A DNA stretch of 58,820 bases from Treponema sp. (GCA_014803985.1 JAAVAO010000007.1:8125-66944), one strand, 5' to 3'. Shown: positions 24,341 through 34,612, counted from the stretch's first letter. Program-made: numbers and translations. Notes: generated from the sequence alone by a model not told the origin.

Positions 24341-25963
24341 CTATACGGTGTCTTTGCAAGTAGATAAAGCCAAATCCGCATAATGGGATAATTTTTCAAG
24401 CGTTTCTTTTGCCATTTGGATCAAAGTGACGGAGAGATATTTGTCTTCCATATTTTCAGCAAAGTCACACATACTATGCAACACTGCACTTGAACGCTCT
24501 GCAAAGGAACAATGCTCCAACGAATCCGCTTTTCCGCTCTGTATCTCGCTATCTATAACACCGCTTTTTCTCAACGAGTCGGCAGTTTTTAAAAGACCGG
24601 GTTTTCCAGAAAGACGCGCAATCAAAAATTCCAAAACGACACGAGTTGTACTTTGCATAAAATCCTGCTTTTGAACATCTGGAAGAAGATTTCCCAACGC
24701 TCGAAGTCGTTCAAAAAGTTCAATTTCTTTGGAAAACTTTTCCGCTTCATCTTGATTTGAAATTATTTTTTCGATTTTAGGAAGCAAATCCGCAACTTGC
24801 GCCATCATATCCGAATATGAACTAGCAGGTTTCGCTTTCTCCTCCACTTCCACACTGTCTTCACTTTCAGTATTCATACATTCACCTGCACTATCCAGCT
24901 CGGAAGCAGAAAAATCTGAATCCATCAGAAAATCAAAATCAACTTCCTCACCAATAGATTCAGAAGGAGAGGCGTTTTTTTCCTCTTGATCCTTAGGTTC
25001 AAGACGCTCCTCCCCCGTTTTTGCAAGAAAATTCGCAGGGTCAAAAGCAAGGGCCGTTGAATAGTCATCAAGGGCAGACGTTTCATCCCCTAAAAGCTCA
25101 TCGGTTCTTCCCAGTTCAGACCATATTGCGGCATCCTTTTTATTTTCAGAAAGATACTCGGTAAACAGTTCACGGCTTTTTTCGTGTTTTCCTAGAATTC
25201 TATAGCAAAACGCCCACGAAATAAGATAATCATAATATTCACCGTCTATCTTGCCTATTTGACTTGCACAGGATTTTAACGAACTTTCATCGCCACTAAA
25301 AATATATGTTCTTCCAAGTAAGTCAAGAATTTGAACGTCATTGCAACTGCCAACGGAAAAAGAAGAAAGAAACGATGTAGTTTTTTCAATCTGACCTGAA
25401 GCTATATATGCACCAATACATTTTTTTTGCATTTCAGGATTTTTCTGTTCGTCCGCATATTTTTCAGCGTTTAGAGCAGCATCAAGTCCTTCTGAAATTT
25501 TTGAAAGTCTAAAATAACACTCTGAAAGAAGTGAAAATGCCTCTGCGAAATTTTGTTCCAATTCCAACGACTTTAAAATATATTCACACGCCGCTTCATA
25601 ATTCGACTGTCGAAATAAAATCTTTCCTGCAAGGACATACAAACGAGCGTCATTTGAGTTTAACTCAATTGATTTTTTTACAAGATCCAAAGCATTTTTC
25701 GTTTTTCTATGGTTCAAAAGTAATTCCGCATATTCACGAACAGCACAGAGCCAGCCCGGTTTTGCCTTTAAAGCCGCTTCAAAAGCGGGAATTGCTTCGG
25801 AATCATTTTCCATCGCCTTATATACGCATGCCAGTCCATAATGTATGTCAGGATTGTTGCTGTCATTTTCCAAAAGTGCCTTGTAAAGTTCCAAAGCTTT
25901 TTGAAAGTCCTTTGAATCAAATGCCTCTTTTGCATCTTTCAGCAAACATTCCTTGTCGTTCAT
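24341..25963 (-). CDS. TPR-repeat protein
   Basis: 540 residues from the ATG at 25963 (AGGAAAG ribosome site). The first 330 residues are TPR units (e.g. AFDSKDFQKALELYKALLENDSNNPDIHYGLACVYKA, here listed only as its hallmark W/L-G-Y/A-F-A-P spacing), covering at least eight repeats. A charged linker (EEVDFDFLMDSDFSASELDS, ESEDSVEVEEKAKP) separates them from a helical C-terminal domain of about 150 residues. No signal peptide, so cytoplasmic and probably a scaffold. It lies between a secreted LamG/FN3 protein and purC, with a 30-base gap to the former. Confidence 0.8.
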   Translation of the reverse strand: MNDKECLLKDAKEAFDSKDFQKALELYKALLENDSNNPDIHYGLACVYKAMENDSEAIPAFEAALKAKPGWLCAVREYAELLLNHRKTKNALDLVKKSIELNSNDARLYVLAGKILFRQSNYEAACEYILKSLELEQNFAEAFSLLSECYFRLSKISEGLDAALNAEKYADEQKNPEMQKKCIGAYIASGQIEKTTSFLSSFSVGSCNDVQILDLLGRTYIFSGDESSLKSCASQIGKIDGEYYDYLISWAFCYRILGKHEKSRELFTEYLSENKKDAAIWSELGRTDELLGDETSALDDYSTALAFDPANFLAKTGEERLEPKDQEEKNASPSESIGEEVDFDFLMDSDFSASELDSAGECMNTESEDSVEVEEKAKPASSYSDMMAQVADLLPKIEKIISNQDEAEKFSKEIELFERLRALGNLLPDVQKQDFMQSTTRVVLEFLIARLSGKPGLLKTADSLRKSGVIDSEIQSGKADSLEHCSFAERSSAVLHSMCDFAENMEDKYLSVTLIQMAKETLEKLSHYADLALSTCKDTV

Positions 25964-25993
25964 ACTTCTTTCCTTAATGTAATTCTTGTACAC

Positions 25994-27544
25994 CTATTTT
26001 CCAGGTCTTGCATACACTTCCTTTGAAAGTTCGCCCCGTATAGTTTCATCATATTTTGAATATGCCGCCACTGCAAAATAATATATAGTGCCGTTTTCAA
26101 GCCCTGTTATTTTATACGATGTAGCATTACCTGCGTCAAGAGGTGAACAGCCCTCCGCAGAAATTCTTCCCAAATATTCACCTGGCTTATTTCCATAAAA
26201 AATATAGTAGCCACCCGTTGAATCATCAACAGAATAACTCCAACTCAATACCACAGAACTATCGCCCTTTTCAACAGAAAGTTTGTGCGGTGGCTGGGGG
26301 TTAGGAAGAACAGCATAATCCAATTCAATGCTTGAAATAGCAGGAGAAATCATTCCTGCTCCATCGGGAAATAAATTCGCCGCCACTTGAAAACATCCCC
26401 CCGAAACGCCGTTTATTTCCTCACCGTTTTTAATTGGCTTCCACTGTGGAAAATCCTCCGTCCAGGCATACTGGTTTTCTCCGCTTCTCACATAAAAATC
26501 AATCTCCGTTTGATCTGGAATAGCAGCATCAACACATACACGCTTGAGAATGCTCCCTGGTTTTGTCAAAATCGGCTTGCTTACAATTCTTCCGCCGCTC
26601 GTGGCATAAATTGATGGATTTAAATCGTTTGTTTTTTCTTTTTCAATATAATGCTCTATGGAAATAAAACTGCGACTTATTGAAAAATCATCTATCATAC
26701 CCGTATAATTCGGGCAAATCTCAAGTTCAACGGATTTTCCAATATATGAATTATAAACCGTGCCACCCTCATGTCCTGTGGAAGTAATAAAAACCACGTC
26801 TTCCATTTCTCCATCGAGTTTATATGCCAACTCTCCAGTTTCCTCTTCATAAGAAATCGTGTGATGCGCCCACTTATTTGGAATAAGTTTTTTCGAGCCA
26901 TAAAGCGTTACTTCACCAGCATTTTCAGTGTATCCATCAAAAACGTTTAGCAATGTGCATACAAATCTATTTTGATAGAACGAAAATGTAATAAGTTGAT
27001 ATGCGACAGCCCCATTTATAATTCGAGAAGATCGCCAGTTCAATATAATTTCGCCGTTTTCAATAAGCGCAGGACAAAGCCAAAAGTCAAACAAAAACGA
27101 ACCGGCAGGTCCTTGCGAACCAAAGAAAGACTCGTCGTTGCCCTTCAATACAATTCCTTTGCGACCACGACTAATACCGGCGCTTTTTCCCATAATTCCG
27201 TCTTCAGTAACAAAAACACTGCTTTCAACAATTTCATATTTTCCGACTTTATCTTGAATCACACCGTTCTCAAAGTCTATCAAAAGATCTGTAAATGGAT
27301 TGATTTTTCTGCTGTTAGTGTCAAGCAAAAGGCTTTCATATCCATAGCGACCAGAACCTGTGGCAATTCCATTTCTCACAGTAATATCGTCCCAACCAGC
27401 TTTTCCGCCCATCACATATTTTTCAGCGAGTAAAAGCCCTGTGTTAAATAGAAGAAGTGCAAAAACGAAAAATATTTTTGCCGCACCCCTAAAAACAGGA
27501 TATACAAACGTTCTTTTTTTGTTATAATCTACAATGGTATTCAT
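25994..27544 (-). CDS. Secreted LamG-like plus FN3 domain protein
   Basis: 516 residues. A long basic N-terminus and hydrophobic stretch (KIFFVFALLLFNTGLLLAEK) form the signal peptide. Residues about 85-300 resemble a concanavalin A/LamG fold (PFTDLLIDFENG, FLFDFWLCPAL, NKWAHHTISY, YTGMIDDFSISRSF). After a beta-rich linker an FN3 domain covers roughly 425-510 (PPHKLSVEKGDSSVVLSWSY ... YFAVAAYSKYD). A periplasmic or surface-exposed binding protein is likely. The ATG at 27544 overlaps the uvrC start on the opposite strand by 11 bases. Confidence 0.72.
   Translation of the reverse strand: MNTIVDYNKKRTFVYPVFRGAAKIFFVFALLLFNTGLLLAEKYVMGGKAGWDDITVRNGIATGSGRYGYESLLLDTNSRKINPFTDLLIDFENGVIQDKVGKYEIVESSVFVTEDGIMGKSAGISRGRKGIVLKGNDESFFGSQGPAGSFLFDFWLCPALIENGEIILNWRSSRIINGAVAYQLITFSFYQNRFVCTLLNVFDGYTENAGEVTLYGSKKLIPNKWAHHTISYEEETGELAYKLDGEMEDVVFITSTGHEGGTVYNSYIGKSVELEICPNYTGMIDDFSISRSFISIEHYIEKEKTNDLNPSIYATSGGRIVSKPILTKPGSILKRVCVDAAIPDQTEIDFYVRSGENQYAWTEDFPQWKPIKNGEEINGVSGGCFQVAANLFPDGAGMISPAISSIELDYAVLPNPQPPHKLSVEKGDSSVVLSWSYSVDDSTGGYYIFYGNKPGEYLGRISAEGCSPLDAGNATSYKITGLENGTIYYFAVAAYSKYDETIRGELSKEVYARPGK
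27520..27528 (+). promoter_or_regulatory. Extended -10 promoter of uvrC
   Basis: TG-T-TATAAT: an extended -10 with no good -35 box. It ends only 5 bases before the first ATG (27534) and 17 before the second (27546), so the uvrC mRNA is leaderless or nearly so. Confidence 0.55.
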
Positions 27545-29477
27545 AATGGCAAACACTAGCACAGTCCGAGAATCACTTCATCAGACCGCATTAAAAGCTC
27601 CTTCCTCAAGTGGCGTCTATCTTTGGAAAAATCCAAAGAATGACATTATCTATGTTGGAAAAGCGAAAAATCTAAAGAATCGCCTTTCCTCATATTTTTC
27701 TGGAAACAAGGACATCAAAACACGACTGCTTATTTCCCACGCCTCTTCAATTGAATACATCACAACAGAAAATGAATACGAAGCTTTTCTGTTGGAAAAC
27801 AACCTCATCAAAAAATACACACCACGCTACAACATAAACCTAAAGGATGGAAAGTCATATCCTGTTTTAAGAATCACAAACGAAGACTTCCCTCGCCTAT
27901 TTAGAACTCGCACTGTTCTTTACGATGGCTCTTTATATTTCGGCCCCTATCCTGACGCAACTGCACTGGATGCATTCATTGACACGTTGCATCAAATTTA
28001 TCCGCTCAGACAGTGCAGGACTTTCAAAACTCGTTCATCGCCATGCCTTTATTATCATATTGGACAATGCAAAGCACCGTGTTGCAACAGAATTTCAAAA
28101 GAATCCTACAATGAATTTTTCGGAGAAATCAAGAGTCTTCTTGAGGGAAAAGGAAGCGAAACCATTTCAAAAATTGAAAAAGAGATGAAAGCCGCCGCCG
28201 CTGAAATGAATTTTGAAAAGGCAGCGCGCATTCGTGACGGACTTCACGCTTTGATGATTATGCAAAATCAAAACATCGTTGAAACATTTGACACTGCAGA
28301 CAGAGACTACATAGCCTACCACAGAGAGGGAGAACTCGTAAGTTTTACGGTTTTAAAGATACGGGCGGGAAAACTGTTAGGGCGCGACAATTACCGAGTG
28401 TCAAGTTTAAATGACGACGAAGAATTGCTTTCAGAATTTATGGGCGCATACTACACTTCAAAAGATGATCTTCCACCGAATATATACGTTCCAACGCAAA
28501 GCGGTCTTGACTATCTTCAAAAATGGATCAACGACAGTTTAAACGCCTCGTCAAACATTGTGCTTGTTTCTGATAATATAGAAAATGCAAGTCGTCATAG
28601 AGCCGCTATGAACATGGCTTTTCAAAACGCAAAGGAGGACATAATCCGCAGAATGAGGGAACGAGGAGACATTCCCGCATTAACGGAACTTCAAAACCTT
28701 TTAGGACTAAAAACACTTCCTGTCCGCATAGAAGGATTTGACATTGCTCATATTGGCGGAAAATTTCCTGTAGCCAGCTTAATTAGTTTTTACAATGGAA
28801 ACCCGGACAAAAAAAACTACCGATACTTTCGTCTAAAAACAACAGACGGAATTATAGATGATTTCCAGTCTATGAGAGAGGCGACCAGCCGCCGATACAC
28901 ACGTCTTTTGAACGAACAAGCAGATTTGCCAGACTTAATTTTAATAGACGGAGGAATTGGACAGGTAAATGCAGTGCAAGGAGTTTTAAAGTCCCTTTCC
29001 CTTGACATTCCGATTGCAGGACTTGCAAAACGAGATGAAGAAATATGGCTTCCAAACGCTGAAAAACCAATTTGCTTGCCAAAAAGAAGTGATGCCTTGC
29101 GCCTTTTGCAAAGGGTGCGCGATGAAACGCACCGATTCGCCACCAGTCGTAATCAAAGGCTTCGCACAAAGGAAAACACGACTTCGATTTTTACAGAAAT
29201 TCCTGAAGTGGGAGAAAAACGAGCGCAAATGCTCGCAAAGCAATTCACAACAATTGAAGCCCTCTCCTCTTCAAATGCGGCGGAAATTTCAGATGCCCTA
29301 AAAATTCCGCTTGAAAAGGCGGAGAAAATTCTCGATGCAGCAAAAACGCTTTCACAAATGAGAAAAGAAAAAAAGGAAGTGCAAATGCAGTCTTTAAAAT
29401 CGGCAGGCACAACATGGCAAAACGCCGCCGCCACACAACACATAGAAGATCTTGCAGATGCCGCCCTGGAGGACTAA
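27534..29477 (+). CDS. uvrC: Excinuclease ABC subunit UvrC
   Basis: 647 residues, full length. The GIY-YIG nuclease is at the start (SGVYLWKNPKNDIIYVGKAK), the UVR domain that binds UvrB at about 205-235 (EMKAAAAEMNFEKAARIRDG), then the RNase H-like second nuclease (EGFDIAHIGG, LILIDGGIGQVNA) and a C-terminal helix-hairpin-helix (EIPEVGEKRAQMLAKQF). It cuts on both sides of a UvrB-marked lesion. Starts at 27534 or 27546 are both possible; the second lacks a ribosome site too. Alone in its direction. Confidence 0.97.
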   Translation: MVFIMANTSTVRESLHQTALKAPSSSGVYLWKNPKNDIIYVGKAKNLKNRLSSYFSGNKDIKTRLLISHASSIEYITTENEYEAFLLENNLIKKYTPRYNINLKDGKSYPVLRITNEDFPRLFRTRTVLYDGSLYFGPYPDATALDAFIDTLHQIYPLRQCRTFKTRSSPCLYYHIGQCKAPCCNRISKESYNEFFGEIKSLLEGKGSETISKIEKEMKAAAAEMNFEKAARIRDGLHALMIMQNQNIVETFDTADRDYIAYHREGELVSFTVLKIRAGKLLGRDNYRVSSLNDDEELLSEFMGAYYTSKDDLPPNIYVPTQSGLDYLQKWINDSLNASSNIVLVSDNIENASRHRAAMNMAFQNAKEDIIRRMRERGDIPALTELQNLLGLKTLPVRIEGFDIAHIGGKFPVASLISFYNGNPDKKNYRYFRLKTTDGIIDDFQSMREATSRRYTRLLNEQADLPDLILIDGGIGQVNAVQGVLKSLSLDIPIAGLAKRDEEIWLPNAEKPICLPKRSDALRLLQRVRDETHRFATSRNQRLRTKENTTSIFTEIPEVGEKRAQMLAKQFTTIEALSSSNAAEISDALKIPLEKAEKILDAAKTLSQMRKEKKEVQMQSLKSAGTTWQNAAATQHIEDLADAALED

Positions 29478-29740
29478 AAGGGCAAAAGATTCATTCCTTT
29501 TCCATTTTTTACTTCTCACCTTCCAATCTCATAGTTTGCCCTGCTTACGAGTTTTTGCTTGCTCGTAAAATAAAATTAGTAGCGGAGTCAAAGAATTACA
29601 GCCCTACAATCCTTGCCGCATTAAAACGTGACACTTGACCTAAAAAGCGCATTTTACTTCTTCCTCCACCACCAATTTTTTTATTCTTCTGAAAATGCCT
29701 TTTTTTCGTGTTGAAGTCCTAGAAATTCTTCTTCAAACTA
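29478..29740. other. Spacer after uvrC with repeat traces
   Basis: Holds an imperfect stem TTACGAG...CTCGTAA near 29542-29571 and CAATCCTTGCCGCAT with AAAAC (about 29608), a match to the hisH-hisF spacer. No coding potential seen. Confidence 0.35.
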
Positions 29741-29833
29741 TTGACATATTTTAATAAACAGAGTATAAACTTTAACCCATTTTTTCTAAAATTGTATAAT
29801 TCCATTGACTAAAAATCCTATTTTTAATAGAAT
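29741..29833 (+). promoter_or_regulatory. Two tandem sigma-70 promoters of the TPR-greA operon
   Basis: P1: TTGACA (29741-29746), 17 bp, TATAAA (29764-29769). P2: TTGACT (29805-29810), 17 bp, TAGAAT (29828-29833). P2 would start only a few bases before the ATG at 29845. Confidence 0.65.
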
Positions 29834-29844
29834 AAAAAGGATTT

Positions 29845-30777
29845 ATGGAAAACTCTAAAGACGGTTCAATAAGAAAAGCACTCATTTCGTTACAAAACGG
29901 CGATCCAATGACGGCAAAGAGCATTATCTGCGCAGCCATGGTGATACATCTTGGAGATTCAAGGTTAGTTACCATAGAGGCGTACTGCTGTTTCTGGTGC
30001 GATTCGTTTGAACAATGCTCTGCTATTGCAAACCCGTATGAAAAAGGAGAGCATCTTCTTGTAGATTGGAAGGACTTTATAGATTACTTAAAAAACCACG
30101 ACACTCCCGATGAGGAAACGGTAAATGCAATTCAACGCGGTGTTTTTTCAATCGCATTGGAATGTTTTGAAAAAACGCTTGAAAGTGCAAAAGCATCATA
30201 CAAAGCAGAAATTTTACGGAAAATAGGCATTTGCTATAAAAAAATCGGCGATTACGAAAAGGCAATGAACTGTCTTATAGATTCAAACAAACACAAGCCT
30301 TTTCAAGCGGAAATTCTTGCGGAACTAGCCGATTGCTATGCCCTTTGTGGAAATGATAAAAATGCAAAGGCCCTTTTCCGAGAGGCATTCTATTTGGATT
30401 CAAAGAAAGTTGAACTTTTCTTTCTTGATTCGGAGTTGATTCGCTCGCTTATCGCAGCGACAGAAAAAAAAGGCTACAAGGGAGAGGAATTAAAAGCATG
30501 GATTCCCGTTTATGGCGTTATATATGGCGTCTTTGATATAAAACGAGAAATGGAAGCAAAGGATATAAGCAAGTTAAGGCAGGATATTTATGCTCTTGAA
30601 GTCAAGTCTAAAAATCCATCAAATGACACACAAACATTTGTGCCTATTCTTATTTATAAATATTTTTGGTTGATAGATTATTGTCAAATGTACAATGACA
30701 ACACTGATTTAATAGAGCAAACGCTATTAAAAATAAAAATACTAGATTTATCTGTCTATAATCTGTATAAATGCTAA
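29845..30777 (+). CDS. TPR-containing protein upstream of greA
   Basis: 310 residues without signal peptide. The middle has TPR-like units (ALECFEKTLESAKASYKAEI, KIGICYKKIGDYEKAMNCLI, ELADCYALCGNDKNAKALF). The N-terminal 60 residues have repeated Cys/Trp (YCCFWCDSFEQC). Sixteen bases separate it from the greA fusion gene, so they form an operon. A role with transcription factor GreA is suggested only by this linkage. Confidence 0.75.
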   Translation: MENSKDGSIRKALISLQNGDPMTAKSIICAAMVIHLGDSRLVTIEAYCCFWCDSFEQCSAIANPYEKGEHLLVDWKDFIDYLKNHDTPDEETVNAIQRGVFSIALECFEKTLESAKASYKAEILRKIGICYKKIGDYEKAMNCLIDSNKHKPFQAEILAELADCYALCGNDKNAKALFREAFYLDSKKVELFFLDSELIRSLIAATEKKGYKGEELKAWIPVYGVIYGVFDIKREMEAKDISKLRQDIYALEVKSKNPSNDTQTFVPILIYKYFWLIDYCQMYNDNTDLIEQTLLKIKILDLSVYNLYKC

Positions 30778-30793
30778 TCACATAGGAGTTATT

Positions 30794-33508
30794 ATGTCTG
30801 CGGAATTAGTCAAATTAGTACAAGATATGCTGAAAGAAGAAACATGGACTCGTGCAACAATCAGTAATTATTCAAAGGAAAAACTCATAGAACTTGCATC
30901 TATTGTTGAAAGAGCAAGAAATGAGAACTGCACGGATGAGATTTTGCAGATTTGCAACGAGCAGCTTTCCCATTCAAGGGACAGCATCATTGCGCTTTAT
31001 TTTTCAGGAATGATTTCACTGCAAAAAAACACTCTTGACAACACGGCCTTGCAAACCCTTGTTGACATTTTTAAAAAGAATCACAAGGAAATTGTCGTTG
31101 AATATCTTTGCAACAGCATTATTGACGATGACCCGAACAATATATTTGCATTGCGAACCCTCGCTGAATTCTACAAAGTTGAAAATGACAACAGGATGTG
31201 GAATTTATACGCTCAAATTATAAAGCTGGACTTTGAAGAGGCTGAACTGGCAAAACTCATAGGGGAGCATGAAGAACTAGAAGGGCATCTTGACGCTGCC
31301 ATTGAATACTACAAAAAAGCAATTTTGCGATATATAAACGCAGGAAATATAAATGCAACAAAAGAACTGTGGTCAAAACTCGTGCTATTGATTCCTCAAG
31401 AGATCGATTTCTTCCGTTTGGTGAAGAGAAAGATTTCAAAGAAATTCGGAGATGACAAAACTGCAATCCTGTTACAAGAGCTTTATGGCTGGTACAAAGA
31501 TAATAAAAAATGGGACATTGCACTTTCTATCCTCAAGGAAATTCTTGCAGTTGATCAAAAGGATTCGTGGACAAGAAAGGAAATCATCGACTGCTACAAA
31601 GGTAAATATGAAGGGCACTCTCATTTAGATGAATATATAAAGGATTCAAACCTTGACAAAACCTTTAGAAATACGTTTGAAGCGATAAGCGACTTTGAAA
31701 AGCACATTGCCTTTGACGTTCACAACTATGTTTTCCATAGAACATGGGGTGTCGGTATAGTCAGGAAGTTTGAAAACGAAAATCTGGTGATTAACTTCGG
31801 AAAAAAGACGGGAATTCATTCAATGTCCTTAAAAATGGCTGTAAATTCGCTCGTTCCGCTCTCAAAAGATCATATTTGGGTTTTAAAGGCGACAAAGAAA
31901 CAGGACGAACTGAAAAAAATGGTCAAAGACGACAAAGCATGGGCATTAAAGACAATCATCAAGTCATTTGATAACAACTGCGACTTCAAAAAAATAAAAG
32001 CGGAATTAGTTCCCTCTGTGCTTTCGCCAGGAGAATGGACATCGTGGAACACCGCGGCAAAAAAAATACTAGAATCAGATGCAACATTTGGAGTGAATCC
32101 AAGCGATATAAATATGTACACCGTTCGTGAAAATGAAATCAGCAAAGAGGAAAAACTTGCGAACGAATTTAAAGCGCAAAAACAATTTTTCGCTCGAATT
32201 GATATAATTATGAAGTACATGGATTCGGATGAAACCGACAAGACAAGCGAAATGTTTGCCGAAATGTTCAATTATTTCACCAGTTACGTAAAGACACTTG
32301 ATATTGAAGATCAGATTTCAAAAATTAACGAGCAACTTGTCGCCTCATATCTTGTTGTCCAACGCATTACCGCTATGAACAAACAGTTGATTTTCCCGAC
32401 AAAATGCACATTCCAGCAGATTTATGAAAAAATTGCAAAACCACGCGAAATGTATGAGCTTTTAAAGGACACAAAGAACACATCACTACGCGCAGACTTC
32501 CTGCACAACATAAGAATGCTGCCAAACTGGGCGGATGAATACATTCGATTGTTCCCGACTGTCCTCAACGGACAAATGCTACATATCCTCATAGAAGCAG
32601 GCTACACTGACAAAGTGCAAAAACTCGTTGTGGAAAGCTTTGAAAATTACAAGGACTATCGAAACGCCGCCATCTACTTCTTCAAGGAATGCCAAAACGA
32701 GGATTGGTTTAAAAATGCCGGCATTTCGTATGAAAAGCAGCTTATCACCCTTATTCAACTCATTGAATTGACATTCCGAGAAATTAGCAACCATTTAAAT
32801 ACAACAGAAAACAAAAAGATTAACAAAGCTGCCACCACCCTGCTTTTCAAGGACGATGCTCTTTTAAATTATATGTTCCGAAACGATGAAAACACAGTGA
32901 AGAAAATGTACACCCTCGTTGACGACCTTGCAGATCTTGACCAATCATGCAAAGCCATTATGCGAAACCGAATCCGTGAAAAATATCCGAACTTCAAGTT
33001 CCATGTATCGGAAGAAAAAACTTCCGCCCCGAGAGGAATGCTTGTTACTGCAAAAAAACTCGAAGAAAAGAAGGCGCTTCTTGAAAGGATGCAAGATGTT
33101 GATATTCCTGCAAATGCAAAGGAAATTGAAGAGGCTCGCGAAAAAGGCGACTTAAAGGAAAATGCAGAATACAAAGCGGCAAAGGAACATCAGCACAAGT
33201 TGAACAACGACATAGCAAAATTGCAAACAGAGTTGAACAGAGCCATTGTTTTCGACCCAACAACGGTTACAACTGCAATTATTTCTTTTGCAACGGAAGT
33301 TACCCTGCACAACAACAAAACGAACGAGGACGAACGCTATACAATTTTAGGACCGTGGGAATCAGATCCAGACAATGGAGTAATTTCTTATATGGCTCCG
33401 TTTGGAAATGCTCTTATGGACTATAAAATTGGAGAAAACATACAGTTCTCCATCAATGAATTCAACTATGATTATACTGTAAAAGAAATAAACGTAGCAA
33501 AAATCTAA
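30794..33508 (+). CDS. greA: Giant GreA: transcription elongation factor with about 750-residue N-terminal extension
   Basis: 904 residues with AGGAG before the ATG. The last 155 residues are GreA: the coiled coil ending in the tip EEAREKGDLKENAEY, whose acidic residues stimulate RNA polymerase backtrack cleavage, then the FKBP-like domain (YTILGPWESDPDNGVISYMAPFGNA, broken by a strand turn). The extension is all-helical, with TPR-like repeats in the first 250 residues and a small basic domain (HRTWGVGIVRKFENENLVINF) resembling a CarD/Tudor-like beta barrel at about 317. Treponemes are known for such long GreA proteins. It ends at a strong terminator. Confidence 0.93.
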   Translation: MSAELVKLVQDMLKEETWTRATISNYSKEKLIELASIVERARNENCTDEILQICNEQLSHSRDSIIALYFSGMISLQKNTLDNTALQTLVDIFKKNHKEIVVEYLCNSIIDDDPNNIFALRTLAEFYKVENDNRMWNLYAQIIKLDFEEAELAKLIGEHEELEGHLDAAIEYYKKAILRYINAGNINATKELWSKLVLLIPQEIDFFRLVKRKISKKFGDDKTAILLQELYGWYKDNKKWDIALSILKEILAVDQKDSWTRKEIIDCYKGKYEGHSHLDEYIKDSNLDKTFRNTFEAISDFEKHIAFDVHNYVFHRTWGVGIVRKFENENLVINFGKKTGIHSMSLKMAVNSLVPLSKDHIWVLKATKKQDELKKMVKDDKAWALKTIIKSFDNNCDFKKIKAELVPSVLSPGEWTSWNTAAKKILESDATFGVNPSDINMYTVRENEISKEEKLANEFKAQKQFFARIDIIMKYMDSDETDKTSEMFAEMFNYFTSYVKTLDIEDQISKINEQLVASYLVVQRITAMNKQLIFPTKCTFQQIYEKIAKPREMYELLKDTKNTSLRADFLHNIRMLPNWADEYIRLFPTVLNGQMLHILIEAGYTDKVQKLVVESFENYKDYRNAAIYFFKECQNEDWFKNAGISYEKQLITLIQLIELTFREISNHLNTTENKKINKAATTLLFKDDALLNYMFRNDENTVKKMYTLVDDLADLDQSCKAIMRNRIREKYPNFKFHVSEEKTSAPRGMLVTAKKLEEKKALLERMQDVDIPANAKEIEEAREKGDLKENAEYKAAKEHQHKLNNDIAKLQTELNRAIVFDPTTVTTAIISFATEVTLHNNKTNEDERYTILGPWESDPDNGVISYMAPFGNALMDYKIGENIQFSINEFNYDYTVKEINVAKI

Positions 33509-33515
33509 ATACTGT

Positions 33516-33547
33516 CAAACGCCCTCAAGTTTTCGTGGGGGCGTTTT
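33516..33547 (+). terminator. Rho-independent terminator of greA
   Basis: AAACGCCC (33516-33523) pairs with GGGCGTTT (33538-33545), then more T. It lies 8 bases after the greA stop. Confidence 0.92.
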
Positions 33548-33571
33548 TCGTTCGCTCTTTTTATAGCAATT

Positions 33572-34531
33572 ATGCAAGCAATCAAATTATTCGATTCCGT
33601 TTATGTAATTCCCGGCGCAACAAACACAGGTGCGATTGTTGCAAAAAATACCGATGGTTATGAAGTGTATCTTGTTGATACAGGAATGAACGCCAATGAT
33701 GGAAAACGGATTTTAAATGCGGTAGAAGAAATTTTTTCCGAAAAAAACAATGAGAGCGCAAACTTCACCGTAAAAGCAATAATCAACACACACTCACATG
33801 CTGATCATACCGGCGGAAATAAATACATTCAGGATAAAACCGGCTGTGAAATTTACGCAACAAATGGAGAAAGCGGCAGCATTATAAACACATTCCTGCA
33901 ACCAGCGATTGTATGGGGCGGTTTTCCTATTCCTGAAATAAAAACTTCATATTTGATTTCTGAACCAACTATTCCAACGAACATTATTTCCACCGAAACA
34001 AAAATAACGCTTTCAAATGGCGGTGTCATTTCATTCGTTCCACTTCTTGGACACTATTTTGACATGATTGGCGTTCTCTATGCATGTAATGACGGTTTCA
34101 ACACAAAAACTGCATTTTTTATTGGCGATGGAGTTTTTGGGCGCACCCACATATTGAAATATTGGATTCCATTTTTATATGATGTCGAAAAATTCAAAGA
34201 GTCTCTTGAAATAATAAAAGGAACATACGCAAATTGGTATGTTCCAAGTCATGGAGAAGCAACGCAGAGAATTGAAGAAACCGTTGAGTTAAACCAAATC
34301 GCCATCATTTCAACTGAAACATGCATTTTGCAAGTGTTAAAAGAATCTGACCTTTCCGAAGAGGAAATTTTACAAAAATGCGCCGATTTAAATGATATAA
34401 ACCTAAAGCCCGCCCAGTATGCACTCATAAAAAGCACAATACGATCGTATCTTTCATATTTGAATTTAAGCGGAAAAATATCCTATTATATAAAAGAAAA
34501 CAAAATGCTGTGGCATAGCATTGCAAACTAA
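33572..34531 (+). CDS. Metallo-beta-lactamase-fold hydrolase
   Basis: 319 residues. Zinc motif H74-S-H76-A-D78-H79 with further ligands likely at LLGHYFDMIG, IGDGVFG and VPSHGEA. The order fits the MBL superfamily, and the last 100 residues form a helical/winged-helix tail (ALIKSTIRSYLSYLNLSGKISYYI), as in several thiol-hydrolase-type or regulatory MBL proteins. Substrate cannot be told from sequence. No SD; a TATAGC box lies 4 bases before the ATG, so leaderless translation is possible. Confidence 0.85.
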   Translation: MQAIKLFDSVYVIPGATNTGAIVAKNTDGYEVYLVDTGMNANDGKRILNAVEEIFSEKNNESANFTVKAIINTHSHADHTGGNKYIQDKTGCEIYATNGESGSIINTFLQPAIVWGGFPIPEIKTSYLISEPTIPTNIISTETKITLSNGGVISFVPLLGHYFDMIGVLYACNDGFNTKTAFFIGDGVFGRTHILKYWIPFLYDVEKFKESLEIIKGTYANWYVPSHGEATQRIEETVELNQIAIISTETCILQVLKESDLSEEEILQKCADLNDINLKPAQYALIKSTIRSYLSYLNLSGKISYYIKENKMLWHSIAN

Positions 34532-34612
34532 AAAAACACCGTCTCATTGAATTTCTTGAACAGCGAAACAATTGAATTGTCAAACAGTGGCATCGGCTTT
34601 TGAAAAGAGAAT

